A stretch of 34,431 bases of DNA from Acidobacteriota bacterium (lineage in GTDB: Bacteria; Acidobacteriota; Terriglobia; Terriglobales; Acidobacteriaceae): positions 1 to 34,431 of the forward strand of contig JAGWRX010000096.1 in the NCBI GenBank assembly GCA_028876395.1, given 5' to 3'. This document shows, in pieces, positions 9,943 through 16,630 of the stretch (its first letter is position 1; every line of letters starts with the position of its first letter). The notes below the pieces were generated by a model. It saw only the letters and a list, made by a program, of their open reading frames with translations. It was not told the origin of the DNA and did no database searches. The position numbers and the translations under genes are program-made.

Positions 9943-9951
9943 GGTGGTTCT

Positions 9952-10644
9952 CTAAACTCCCAAAGTCTCGGTCACGTCGCGGACCAGATTGCTGAGGTAG
10001 CGCCGCCTGTCGAGCAGAGCCACCATTGTCTTTTGCGCGGCCTGGCGCACGGCGATGTCGCCCTCGTCCCATGCCTGCCATTGCGCGCGCAGATCCTGAT
10101 CGACTTCATCGAGGAGGCCGTCGAACTTGCGCTTGGCCTGTTCGAGGCTGGCCTGCAGTTCAGGGTCGGGCTCGCCGGTGGCGCGCTCCATGCGCATCTC
10201 TTCCAGCTGCATGTTCAGCTCGAAGACTTCTTCAAGCAGGTCGGCGGGCACGCGCGAAGGGTCTTTGCGATCCTTGCCGCTGTGCTCTTCGCCAATCTCG
10301 GCGCCGTGCAGCTTGAGCAGATACTCGGTGCGGTGGATGGGGTCCTTCAGCGTGCGATAGGCGTCATTGAGCAGCGCGGTGTCGGCGAGGCTCCACTGCT
10401 TTTCGTTCTCACCGGCGCGGGCAAAGCGGTCCGGATGCAGCTTGCGGCTGAGGCGATGGAACTCATGCTCCAGCTCGGGCAAATCCAGGTTGAGGCGCGG
10501 CGCGAGCCCAAAGACGGAGAAAAAATCGCTTCCCGGAGGAGGCTGAATCTTGCTGCAATGCGGGCAGAACAGCGTGGCGTCGTTGTGCGCCACGGAACAG
10601 GACCAGCACGCAACCGGAACTGCCGAATCGATAACCTTCAACAT
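9952..10644 (-). CDS. hscB: Fe-S co-chaperone HscB with N-terminal tetracysteine motif
   Basis: HscB is the J-domain partner that delivers IscU to HscA. The 230-residue protein has a J-domain from about residue 40, with the essential HPD at 70-72, and a C-terminal three-helix IscU-binding domain from about residue 120 (LEEVFELNMQLEEMR). Before the J-domain lies an extra N-terminal segment with two Cys pairs, C13-x2-C16 and C27-x2-C30 (CPHC). It probably binds zinc, as the related segment does in animal HSC20. E. coli HscB (171 residues) lacks it. The start ATG is 24 bases downstream of the iscA stop. A stretch of charged residues between about 108 and 122 may be a flexible insertion. Confidence 0.94.
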   Translation of the reverse strand: MLKVIDSAVPVACWSCSVAHNDATLFCPHCSKIQPPPGSDFFSVFGLAPRLNLDLPELEHEFHRLSRKLHPDRFARAGENEKQWSLADTALLNDAYRTLKDPIHRTEYLLKLHGAEIGEEHSGKDRKDPSRVPADLLEEVFELNMQLEEMRMERATGEPDPELQASLEQAKRKFDGLLDEVDQDLRAQWQAWDEGDIAVRQAAQKTMVALLDRRRYLSNLVRDVTETLGV

Positions 10645-10668
10645 GAGAGAACTCCGGCAAAAAGATTC

Positions 10669-11082
10669 CTACGAGAAGGACGAACCGCAGCCGCAGGAGC
10701 GCGAGGAGTTCGGATTGATGAAGTTGAAGCCCTGGCGCATCAGCGTCTCTTCGTAGTCCAGCGTCATGCCGTGAAGATAGAGGAACGACTTGGGATCGAC
10801 GAAGACGCGCACGCCGTCGAACTCATAGATGCGGTCGCGCTCGCGGGGCCGGCTATCGAACTTGATCGAATAAGAGAGCCCTGAGCAGCCGCCGCCCATC
10901 ACGCCGAGGCGCAGTCCACCCTCGGTGGGCGAGATGCCCTCCTTGGCCATGGCCGCGCGGATGCGCTTGATGGCGCGCTCCGTCACGTGCAAGCCCTGGC
11001 TGGGCGCCTGCTGTGTGGCAGACTGCGGCTGCGCAACGGCTTCCTCAGCCGGTTTCGTTTCGATTGTCACCATGTTCGACAT
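10669..11082 (-). CDS. iscA: Fe-S carrier protein IscA
   Basis: This is an A-type Fe-S carrier that delivers assembled clusters to target proteins. The 137-residue sequence has the three conserved cysteines at C66 (GGGCSGLSY), C130 and C132 (the SCGCGSSFS end), and the typical GLRLGV core strand. The first 30 residues are a Gln/Ala/Pro-rich tail not usual in IscA (about 107 residues in E. coli). A start at Met4 is equally possible. The family also includes ErpA and SufA; position between iscU and hscB makes IscA the best name. The gap to hscB is 24 bases and to iscU 102 bases. Confidence 0.93.
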   Translation of the reverse strand: MSNMVTIETKPAEEAVAQPQSATQQAPSQGLHVTERAIKRIRAAMAKEGISPTEGGLRLGVMGGGCSGLSYSIKFDSRPRERDRIYEFDGVRVFVDPKSFLYLHGMTLDYEETLMRQGFNFINPNSSRSCGCGSSFS

Positions 11083-11184
11083 AATTGCCTGCTTCCCAAA
11101 TTCTCTGGCGGCTGTTGCGTTACTTCAGCCTGCCGCCGTGCCTGCGCGACATAAGACGCCGCGCACAAAACATCAATCCAATGA

Positions 11185-11601
11185 CTACGCCTTGGCTTCA
11201 GCAGTGGCTGTTTCGGCAACGCCGTTCTTCTTTTTCCAGTCGCCGATGGCCGCGCGAATGGCATCCTCAGCCAGCACGGAGCAGTGAATCTTGACCGGCG
11301 GCAGAGACAGCTCCTTCACGATGTCGGTGTTCTTGATTTCCAGGGCGTCCTCGACGGTGCGGCCCTTGATCCACTCGGTGGCGAGCGATGAACTGGCGAT
11401 GGCCGAGCCGCAGCCGAAGGTCTTGAACTTGGCCTCTTCGATGACCTGGGTCTCGGGGTTGACGCGGATCTGCAGCCGCATGACGTCGCCGCACTCCGGC
11501 GCGCCCACCAGGCCCGTGCCGACCTCGGCCGAGCTCTTGTCCAGCGTGCCCACGTTGCGCGGATTGTTGTAGTGGTCTACTACCTTGTCACTGTATGCCA
11601 T
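11185..11601 (-). CDS. iscU: Fe-S scaffold protein IscU
   Basis: IscU is the scaffold on which [2Fe-2S] and [4Fe-4S] clusters are built. The 138-residue protein has all ligands in place: C37 and D39 in APECGDV, C64 in FGCGSAIASSS, and C107 with H106 in KIHCSVLAEDA. The LPPVK sequence recognised by HscA is intact at residues 100-104. A short Ala/Thr/Glu-rich tail follows the last helix and extends it slightly past the usual 128 residues. It lies 101 bases after iscS; palindrome copy D occupies part of that gap. Confidence 0.97.
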   Translation of the reverse strand: MAYSDKVVDHYNNPRNVGTLDKSSAEVGTGLVGAPECGDVMRLQIRVNPETQVIEEAKFKTFGCGSAIASSSLATEWIKGRTVEDALEIKNTDIVKELSLPPVKIHCSVLAEDAIRAAIGDWKKKNGVAETATAEAKA

Positions 11602-11657
11602 TTGCTCTCATCCTTCTGCGGGGGAAGCCGCGTGTCTTAATTTGATTCGGCTGGTGT

Positions 11658-11690
11658 TCCCAGGTCTCAAAATCGGGATCCGGGGCACCC
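11658..11690. repeat. REP-like palindromic element, copy D (degenerate)
   Basis: Arms CCCAGGTCTC (11659-11668) and GGGATCCGGG (11675-11684) pair at seven Watson-Crick and two G-T positions around loop AAAATC, followed by GCACCC. It is the most diverged of the four copies and sits in the iscS-iscU gap. Confidence 0.6.
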
Positions 11691-11702
11691 GTTCCAATAT
11701 CC

Positions 11703-12956
11703 TTAGTGCGCCTGCCACTCGATCTTGGTCAGGTCAATGCCTTCCTTCACCATCTCGTAGAGCGGCGAAAGCTCGCGCAGTTTCTTCACAATGTCGATGA
11801 CCTTGGCGGCCACGTAATCCACCTCAGCCTGGGTGTTGAAGCGGCCCAGTCCGAAACGGATGCTGCTGTGCGCCACGTCGTCACCGAGTCCCAGCGCCTT
11901 GAGCACATACGAGGGCTCGAGGGTGGCCGAGGTGCAGGCCGAACCGCTGGAGACGGCCACATCATTGATGCCCATCAGCAGCGACTCGCCCTCGACATAG
12001 ACGAAGCTCACGTTCAAGTTGCCGGGCAGGCGATGCTCCCATGAGCCGTTGACGTGAATGTAGTCCAGCTCGGATTCGAGCTTTGCCTTGAGCCGGTCGC
12101 GCAGGCCGCGCAGGTAGGCGGCTTCGGAGTCCATTTCGTTGAAGGCGATTTCGCAGGCCTTGCCCAGGCCCACGATGCCGGGCACATTGAGCGTGCCGGA
12201 GCGCATGCCGCGCTCGTGGCCGCCGCCATCAATCTGCGCGGCAATCTGCACGCGCGGATTGCGCCGGCGCACGTAGAGCGCGCCCACGCCCTTGGGGCCG
12301 TAGATCTTGTGTCCGGAGAGCGAGAGCACATCAATGTTGTCGGCGATCACGTTGATGGGAACCTTGCCCACCGACTGCACCGCGTCCGTATGGAAGAGCA
12401 CGCCCTTCTCATGACAGATCTTGCCGATCTCGCGGATGGGCTGCAGCACGCCGATTTCGTTGTTGGCGGACATGATGGTGACCAGGATTGTCTTGTCGTC
12501 GATGGCCCGCTTCAGGTCTTCGAGATCGATGAGACCGTCTGCCTTCACCGGCAGATACGTGACGCGATAGCCGTACTTCTCGAGGCGCTTGCAGGTGTCC
12601 AGCACCGCTTTGTGCTCGGTGACCTGGGTGATGATGTGGTTGCCGCGCTCGCGATACATCTCCGCGATGCCCTTGATGGCCAGGTTGTCGCTCTCGGTGG
12701 CGCCGGAGGTGAAGATGATCTCCTTGGCGCTGGCGCCGATGAGCCTGGCAATCTGCTCGCGCGCCGCTTCCACGGCCTGCTCGGCCTCCCACCCAAAGGA
12801 GTGGTTGCGGCTGGCGGCGTTGCCGAATTTATTGGTGAAGTAGGGCATCATCGCCTCCAGCACCCGGGGATCCAGCGGGCTGGTGGCATGATTATCCATA
12901 TAGATCGGCAAGGTCACGCCTGCCGGTACTTCAATCTGGCTGGCAACTGTACTCAT
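11703..12956 (-). CDS. iscS: Cysteine desulfurase IscS
   Basis: IscS is a PLP enzyme that takes sulfur from cysteine and passes it to IscU. The 417-residue product shows the DNHATS start of the class V aminotransferase fold and the [10 protein letters not shown] motif. It also has [10 protein letters not shown], the PLP lysine in [11 protein letters not shown] (about K217) and the persulfide-forming cysteine in SSGSACTSA (about C341). I chose the ATG at 12956 because GGAG lies six bases upstream. An earlier in-frame ATG at 12968 overlaps that ribosome-binding site and would add only four residues. The gene is 73 bases after iscR. The long loop sequence around the cysteine identifies it as IscS/NifS rather than SufS. 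Confidence 0.97.
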   Translation of the reverse strand: MSTVASQIEVPAGVTLPIYMDNHATSPLDPRVLEAMMPYFTNKFGNAASRNHSFGWEAEQAVEAAREQIARLIGASAKEIIFTSGATESDNLAIKGIAEMYRERGNHIITQVTEHKAVLDTCKRLEKYGYRVTYLPVKADGLIDLEDLKRAIDDKTILVTIMSANNEIGVLQPIREIGKICHEKGVLFHTDAVQSVGKVPINVIADNIDVLSLSGHKIYGPKGVGALYVRRRNPRVQIAAQIDGGGHERGMRSGTLNVPGIVGLGKACEIAFNEMDSEAAYLRGLRDRLKAKLESELDYIHVNGSWEHRLPGNLNVSFVYVEGESLLMGINDVAVSSGSACTSATLEPSYVLKALGLGDDVAHSSIRFGLGRFNTQAEVDYVAAKVIDIVKKLRELSPLYEMVKEGIDLTKIEWQAH

Positions 12957-13029
12957 CTTTGTCTCCATCCTCGTCGTTGCGGCTCCGTCCCCTTTCTTGT
13001 TCTCCGGGGCGGAGCAAAAATCTCATGGG

Positions 13030-13488
13030 TTAGTGCGTCAGGTAAACCAGCGGACTGGACTTCTCAGTCGGTCCCGCCGGGTGTTCATGATCGGACAGAT
13101 CCTGGATGCTGATGCTCTTCAGCACGCCGGCAATGGTGTCGTTCACCCGCGCCAGCGGCTCTTTAATGGTGCAACTCGGCGTCAGCTCGCAGCCCTTGCT
13201 GCCCTTGGTGCAGGAGGTGATGAAAAACGGCCCATCGATGGAGTGAATCACCTCGTAGGCCGAAATCTCTCGCGCGTCCCGCGACAGCGCGTACCCGCCG
13301 TTCATGCCCGCATGCGACTTGAGCAGTCCGGACTTGGTCAGCTTTTGCAGAATCTTGGCCAGCAACTGCGCCGGAATTCCGTAGGCGTCGGCAATGTCCT
13401 TTGCGCTCAAGGCAACCGTTTCCGGGTGCTCGGCGAGGTACTTGAGCGCCATCAATCCGTAATCGGCTTTTTTGGTGAGCTTGAGCAT
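13030..13488 (-). CDS. iscR: Rrf2-family Fe-S-responsive regulator IscR
   Basis: IscR is a DNA-binding repressor or activator that senses the supply of Fe-S clusters. The 152-residue protein has the Rrf2 winged-helix (MLKLTKKADYGLMALKYLAEH, then an HTH around 27-60), the wing region GMNGGYALSR, and three cysteines for a [2Fe-2S] cluster: C93-x6-C100-x5-C106. E. coli IscR has x5 and x5, so there is one extra residue between the first two ligands. The gene heads the isc operon, and the promoter described below overlaps a candidate IscR site, consistent with autoregulation. The sister regulators NsrR and RirA have different spacing and genomic context. Confidence 0.93.
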   Translation of the reverse strand: MLKLTKKADYGLMALKYLAEHPETVALSAKDIADAYGIPAQLLAKILQKLTKSGLLKSHAGMNGGYALSRDAREISAYEVIHSIDGPFFITSCTKGSKGCELTPSCTIKEPLARVNDTIAGVLKSISIQDLSDHEHPAGPTEKSSPLVYLTH

Positions 13489-13517
13489 TCAATATCCGAC
13501 TTCTTCGGTCCGGGTTT

Positions 13518-13547
13518 AGTATACGACCGAATCTGTCCGTATTTCAA
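13518..13547 (-). promoter_or_regulatory. Sigma-70-type promoter of the isc operon
   Basis: On the minus strand, TTGAAA (13547-13542) is the -35 and TATACT (13523-13518) the -10, each matching the consensus at five of six positions, with an 18-base spacer. The expected start point is near 13511, leaving a leader of about 22 bases before the iscR ATG. Confidence 0.72.
13521..13542. promoter_or_regulatory. Candidate IscR operator
   Basis: This 22-base imperfect palindrome has outer arms ATACG and CGTAT that match exactly and inner GAC/GTC elements offset by one base. It falls in the spacer of the isc promoter and touches the -10. The shape resembles the known type 1 Rrf2/IscR sites (ATA...GAC...GTC...TAT). 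Position and symmetry support autoregulation; no binding data are available. A second inverted repeat, TTCGGTC (13504-13510) and GACCGAA (13525-13531), overlaps it. Confidence 0.5.
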
Positions 13548-13622
13548 GCCCAGCCCGGAAGGGGCGAGCCAGGAGGTGTGAAGGCTTTGTGCCACAGAGG
13601 GAACGATTCATCAAATTGGCCC

Positions 13623-13650
13623 TTGAAAAACAGGAAAAGCCCGCTACAAT
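13623..13650 (+). promoter_or_regulatory. Sigma-70-type promoter of the small zinc-ribbon gene
   Basis: TTGAAA (13623-13628), a 16-base spacer and TACAAT (13645-13650), each hexamer matching consensus at five of six positions. The expected start point near 13657 leaves about 33 bases before the ATG at 13690. Confidence 0.6.
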
Positions 13651-13689
13651 CGGCGGAAAGAGCACCTCAATTCAACTGATAGCGAACCG

Positions 13690-13854
13690 ATGGCAACCGC
13701 CTGCAAACATCCCAGGGTACGAATCGTCTCCCGGCACGAAGACGCAGAGTATGTCGAGTGTCTGGAGTGTGGTGAAGTCTTTGACTCAGAAGAATTTAAC
13801 GATATGGCGATTGAAGAAACCGCCAGCGAGGAAGACGTCGCAGAGAACGACTGA
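13690..13854 (+). CDS. Small acidic protein with zinc-ribbon-like motif
   Basis: This 54-codon gene begins with ATG and ends with TGA at 13852-13854. The product starts MATACKHPRVRIVSRH and continues with YVECLECGEVFDSEEF, giving Cys5, His7 and a C-x2-C pair (about 34 and 37), a probable zinc-binding arrangement. The last 20 residues are strongly acidic. A good promoter lies just upstream, and codon use looks like real coding sequence (tandem acidic codons, no rare runs). It has no adjacent functional partners: iscR is divergent and pgsA convergent. I have seen similar short sequences in acidobacterial genomes but cannot name a family or function with certainty. Confidence 0.62.
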   Translation: MATACKHPRVRIVSRHEDAEYVECLECGEVFDSEEFNDMAIEETASEEDVAEND

Positions 13855-13898
13855 AGACACCAAGAAAACTCTCTCTTATTGCTCCTGAATCACTCGAC

Positions 13899-13927
13899 GC
13901 CGCCGATTCTTTGCGGTGCGCGGCGGC
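13899..13927. terminator. Hairpin between convergent genes
   Basis: GCCGCCG (13899-13905) and CGGCGGC (13921-13927) form a perfect seven-base stem around a 15-base loop in the gap between the small zinc-ribbon gene and pgsA. No T-run follows on either strand, so it may mark RNA ends without being a classic terminator. Confidence 0.4.
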
Positions 13928-13938
13928 AGGCGGGGGGA

Positions 13939-14535
13939 CTATTTTGTTCCTGGCCCGGCGGCGGGCGCTGCCGGTGATCGGCGCGCCACAAGCCACGCAT
14001 AATGCAGGCCAGAGGCTACGGTGAGCGCGATGGTGGCATTGAGCGCCAGCGAGCGCAGGACCACCACCCAGGGCGCATGGTTGAACTGATGCAGCATCAC
14101 CACGGCCACCGCGGTGATCTGAGTGAGGGTGTTGGCCTTGCCAAAGATGCTGGGAAAGAACTCCCGACGCCCCGCCGCGGCATAGAGGATGGCGGAAACC
14201 AGCAGGATGCCTACATCCCTGCCCAGCACCAGCACCGTAACATGCGCTGGAATCAGCCCCTTGTACATAAGAACCAGGAAGAGGGTGCTCAACAGCAGCT
14301 TGTCGGCCACGGGGTCGAGATAGAGTCCCAGCATGGTGCGCTGCTTGAGGAGGCGGGCCAGCAGACCGTCCAGGGCGTCGGTTACCCCGGCAGCGATAAA
14401 GAGGATAAAGCTCACCTCAAAACGGTTATCGAGAACGGTGGAGACCAGGAACGGCGCCAGACAAATGCGCGCCAATGTAAGCAGGTTGGGGGCGTTGCGG
14501 AGCGGATTCAGTCGCGTAATCCAGGATTCTGTCAT
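13939..14535 (-). CDS. pgsA: CDP-alcohol phosphatidyltransferase (PgsA-like)
   Basis: This inner-membrane enzyme is likely to make phosphatidylglycerol phosphate from CDP-diacylglycerol and glycerol-3-phosphate. The 198-residue sequence has the signature D-x2-D-G-x2-A-R-x8-G-x3-D-x3-D starting at DALDG, and five to six membrane segments. I place the start at the ATG at 14535 (MTESWITRLNPLRNAPNLLT) because that is where family similarity begins. The frame stays open for another 62 codons upstream but that part is Arg-rich and unlike the family. The Shine-Dalgarno is weak. Cardiolipin or phosphatidylserine synthase-type members of the family are alternatives. Confidence 0.88.
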   Translation of the reverse strand: MTESWITRLNPLRNAPNLLTLARICLAPFLVSTVLDNRFEVSFILFIAAGVTDALDGLLARLLKQRTMLGLYLDPVADKLLLSTLFLVLMYKGLIPAHVTVLVLGRDVGILLVSAILYAAAGRREFFPSIFGKANTLTQITAVAVVMLHQFNHAPWVVVLRSLALNATIALTVASGLHYAWLVARRSPAAPAAGPGTK

Positions 14536-14795
14536 AGCGCGTTCAAGAGCCCGAGGTCTGCGGCGCCTGCCCCGGCGACGAGCGACGCTCCCGACCTGTT
14601 GATGGACCGGCTGCGAACAGTGGCGATTCCCCTTCGGAGTGCGTAAGAACCGATCTGCCGCGCCATGCGATCCACCGGCCCGGGAACCGGAGCGCTCCGT
14701 CAGACACAGATGGTACAGCATGTCGACGCGCGCAGAACAGACCGGCTGCTTTTCCCACCGCCCAGACCCTGTTAAACTACCTTAAGTTGCAGCAT

Positions 14796-14872
14796 AGGCG
14801 CGTAGCTCAGTTGGTTAGAGCGCTTCCTTGACACGGAAGAGGTCGCTGGTTCGAATCCAGTCGTGCCTACCA
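14796..14872 (+). tRNA. tRNA-Val (anticodon GAC)
   Basis: A full cloverleaf is visible in 77 bases. The acceptor AGGCGCG pairs with CGTGCCT (one G-T) before discriminator A and an encoded CCA. The D stem is GCTC/GAGC. The anticodon stem CTTCC/GGAAG encloses loop TTGACAC, giving anticodon GAC, and the T stem GCTGG/CCAGT encloses TTCGAAT. The gene is followed directly by remains of an integrase, so its 3' end has probably served as an integration site. Confidence 0.97.
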
Positions 14873-14947
14873 TATTTATCAATAACTTAGATCGTATTTT
14901 CCATTTGTTTCCTCCTCCTTTCAGCCCAAGATTCAACCCAACGGCAC

Positions 14948-15340
14948 CTAAGCCACACTCTTTGCAACTTTAATGGCCTCCAGGAATTTTCCCTGGGTCG
15001 CCATCTGGGTCGCATTGACGCGGTGGATGTGGAGCGCCGTTGTGGTTGGTCTCGCGTGCCGCAGCATGCACTGGATCACCGGCAGGCTCACGTTGTTGTC
15101 GGCAAGGTAGATTGCCAGCGAATGCCGCAGGTTCTGCCAACTGAAGCGACCGCGATACCCGGCCGGGATTACTCCCGCCTTGATTGCCGCAGGCCTCAGA
15201 TAATCCTGCCCGCTACCCCGGCAGAGCGCGGCGTTCTTCCCTTCGTCTGGCTCGAAGCGAAGACCCAGTCGGTCTCGCGATGGTACATGGTCTCCCGGCG
15301 CTCGCCACTTGCAAGCCATTGTGAGATTGCCATCGAAGAC
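14948..15340 (-). pseudogene. Tyrosine recombinase (phage-type integrase) remnant
   Basis: The C-terminal catalytic part of a tyrosine recombinase is recognisable: NLRHSLAIYLADNNVSLPVIQ with the catalytic Arg and His, then LRHARPTTT. Where the family has the nucleophilic Tyr (pattern T-T-x-x-Y-x-H), this copy has His (codon CAC, one transition away from TAC). A second defect lies further upstream. The coding sequence for TMYHRETDWVFASSQTKGR, typical of these integrases, is in a different frame from the DYLRPAAIKAGVIP part, so a frameshift lies around 15215-15240. The N-terminal half of the gene is missing. The stop lies 75 bases from the tRNA-Val 3' end. It cannot be active as it stands. Confidence 0.85.
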
Positions 15341-15364
15341 GTATTGGTTTTATGTTGACACCAC

Positions 15365-16630
15365 ATGTATCCGCGGATTTCATTTGGCCGAAGATTCTGC
15401 TTGGCGCTTTTGTTGATCGCTTTTGGGCGCGGTGCATTTGGTCAGAGTTCGTCTGCCAGCAGCTTTGAGGCGCTGCTGAAGCAAGGGTTTCAACTTCATC
15501 AGCAAGCTCGATTTGTTGAGGCCATCTCCACCCTTGAGCGAGCGGATCGTCTCCAGGAAGGCGACTACTTTGTTAACCTTCTGCTCGGTATTGACATGCT
15601 GCGGACCGGTGCCGTTGAGTCCGCTTTGCCGCGTTTGAAGTTTGCCGCACGCACTCGCCCTGGCGAAGCCATCCCTGAGGAATACTTGGGCGAAGCCCAG
15701 GCGCGCCTTGGGCACTTTGCGAGCGCAGCGGAAGCGTTCCAAGCCGCCGTGGAGCGCAGCCACGGTTCGGAGGATGCGCTTCAGGCTTGGGCCGGATTTG
15801 CGTTGGAGCGTGTTCGCGACATTGGAGCCAGTCTGCGCTCCTATGATGCGGGCCTCGCCGTCGCGCGCCAGATCGAGAAGGCTGCCGCTATGCCGGGCAC
15901 TGCGTGCAAAGGATCAATTCCCGTGTTGGAGCGCCAACTGGACGTGATTTCGATCAGTACCCCGACTGCAAAGGCGAGCACTGCGGGTGAGTTATCAATC
16001 TGCTATGCGCTAGAAGCCGGCAAAGCGGCGGACATGCTGAAAGCAGATGCGAATGATCAGGCGGCGGTTGACCGGCTGCACGGTGACATTCTGTTGCGGC
16101 TAAAAAGCGATCCAGCAGGGGCGCAACGCGAATATCAGAAGGCCATCGCATTGAGACCAGGCGACCCAGCTTTGCTGGAGCGGATCGCAGCAGCGCAATT
16201 AGCAGCAGGTGACATGAATGCTGCTAAAGAGTCGGCGAACGCTTCTCTCCATTTGGATCCTCATGGGCGTGAAGCTCTGCGCACTTTGGCAGCGATCGCG
16301 ATGGCCCAACGTGAGTACGGCCAGGCAGTACCCCTCTTGCAGAATCTGGCACAGGAAGCCCCCGGGGACCCGAACGTGCAGGTGGATTTGGGCAGAGCTC
16401 TGGTGCAGACCGGCAAGGCGGCAGAGGCGCTGCAGCATCTGGTTCCCGCACTCAACGCCGGCTATCCCGACGAGAAGGGCGCTTTGCATGCCATGGAAGC
16501 GCGTGCCTTGCGCCAGTTGGGGCGGGATGAAGAAGCCGACAAGGCCTCCGCGGAAGCGCGCCGTCTATCCGATGCATTTCAAGCGCGCACCAGAGAAGGA
16601 GGGCGGGTGAAATCGAATGACGATCAGTAG
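15365..16630 (+). CDS. Exported tetratricopeptide-repeat protein
   Basis: This 421-residue protein starts with a signal peptide (hydrophobic core LALLLIAFGRGAFG, cleavage near residue 26). It then consists almost wholly of helical tetratricopeptide-type repeats, with pattern positions such as LHQQARFVEAISTLERADRL, LGHFASAAEAFQAAVER and LAAGDMNAAKESANASLHL. A middle stretch (about 180-225) with Ala/Ser/Cys is less regular. It overlaps the next gene by 14 bases, so the two are translationally coupled. TPR proteins paired with CRTAC1 proteins are common in acidobacteria, but their joint function is unknown. Location is probably periplasmic. Confidence 0.88.
   Translation: MYPRISFGRRFCLALLLIAFGRGAFGQSSSASSFEALLKQGFQLHQQARFVEAISTLERADRLQEGDYFVNLLLGIDMLRTGAVESALPRLKFAARTRPGEAIPEEYLGEAQARLGHFASAAEAFQAAVERSHGSEDALQAWAGFALERVRDIGASLRSYDAGLAVARQIEKAAAMPGTACKGSIPVLERQLDVISISTPTAKASTAGELSICYALEAGKAADMLKADANDQAAVDRLHGDILLRLKSDPAGAQREYQKAIALRPGDPALLERIAAAQLAAGDMNAAKESANASLHLDPHGREALRTLAAIAMAQREYGQAVPLLQNLAQEAPGDPNVQVDLGRALVQTGKAAEALQHLVPALNAGYPDEKGALHAMEARALRQLGRDEEADKASAEARRLSDAFQARTREGGRVKSNDDQ

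Noticed and set aside
12054-13112. A 352-codon plus-strand open frame opposite iscS.
   Set aside because: Antisense shadow of the IscS frame; no ribosome-binding site or family pattern.
13589-13888. A 99-codon plus-strand frame overlapping the 54-codon zinc-ribbon gene.
   Set aside because: It lacks domains, and its start precedes the visible promoter at 13623-13650. The other frame has the conserved-looking Cys/His pattern.
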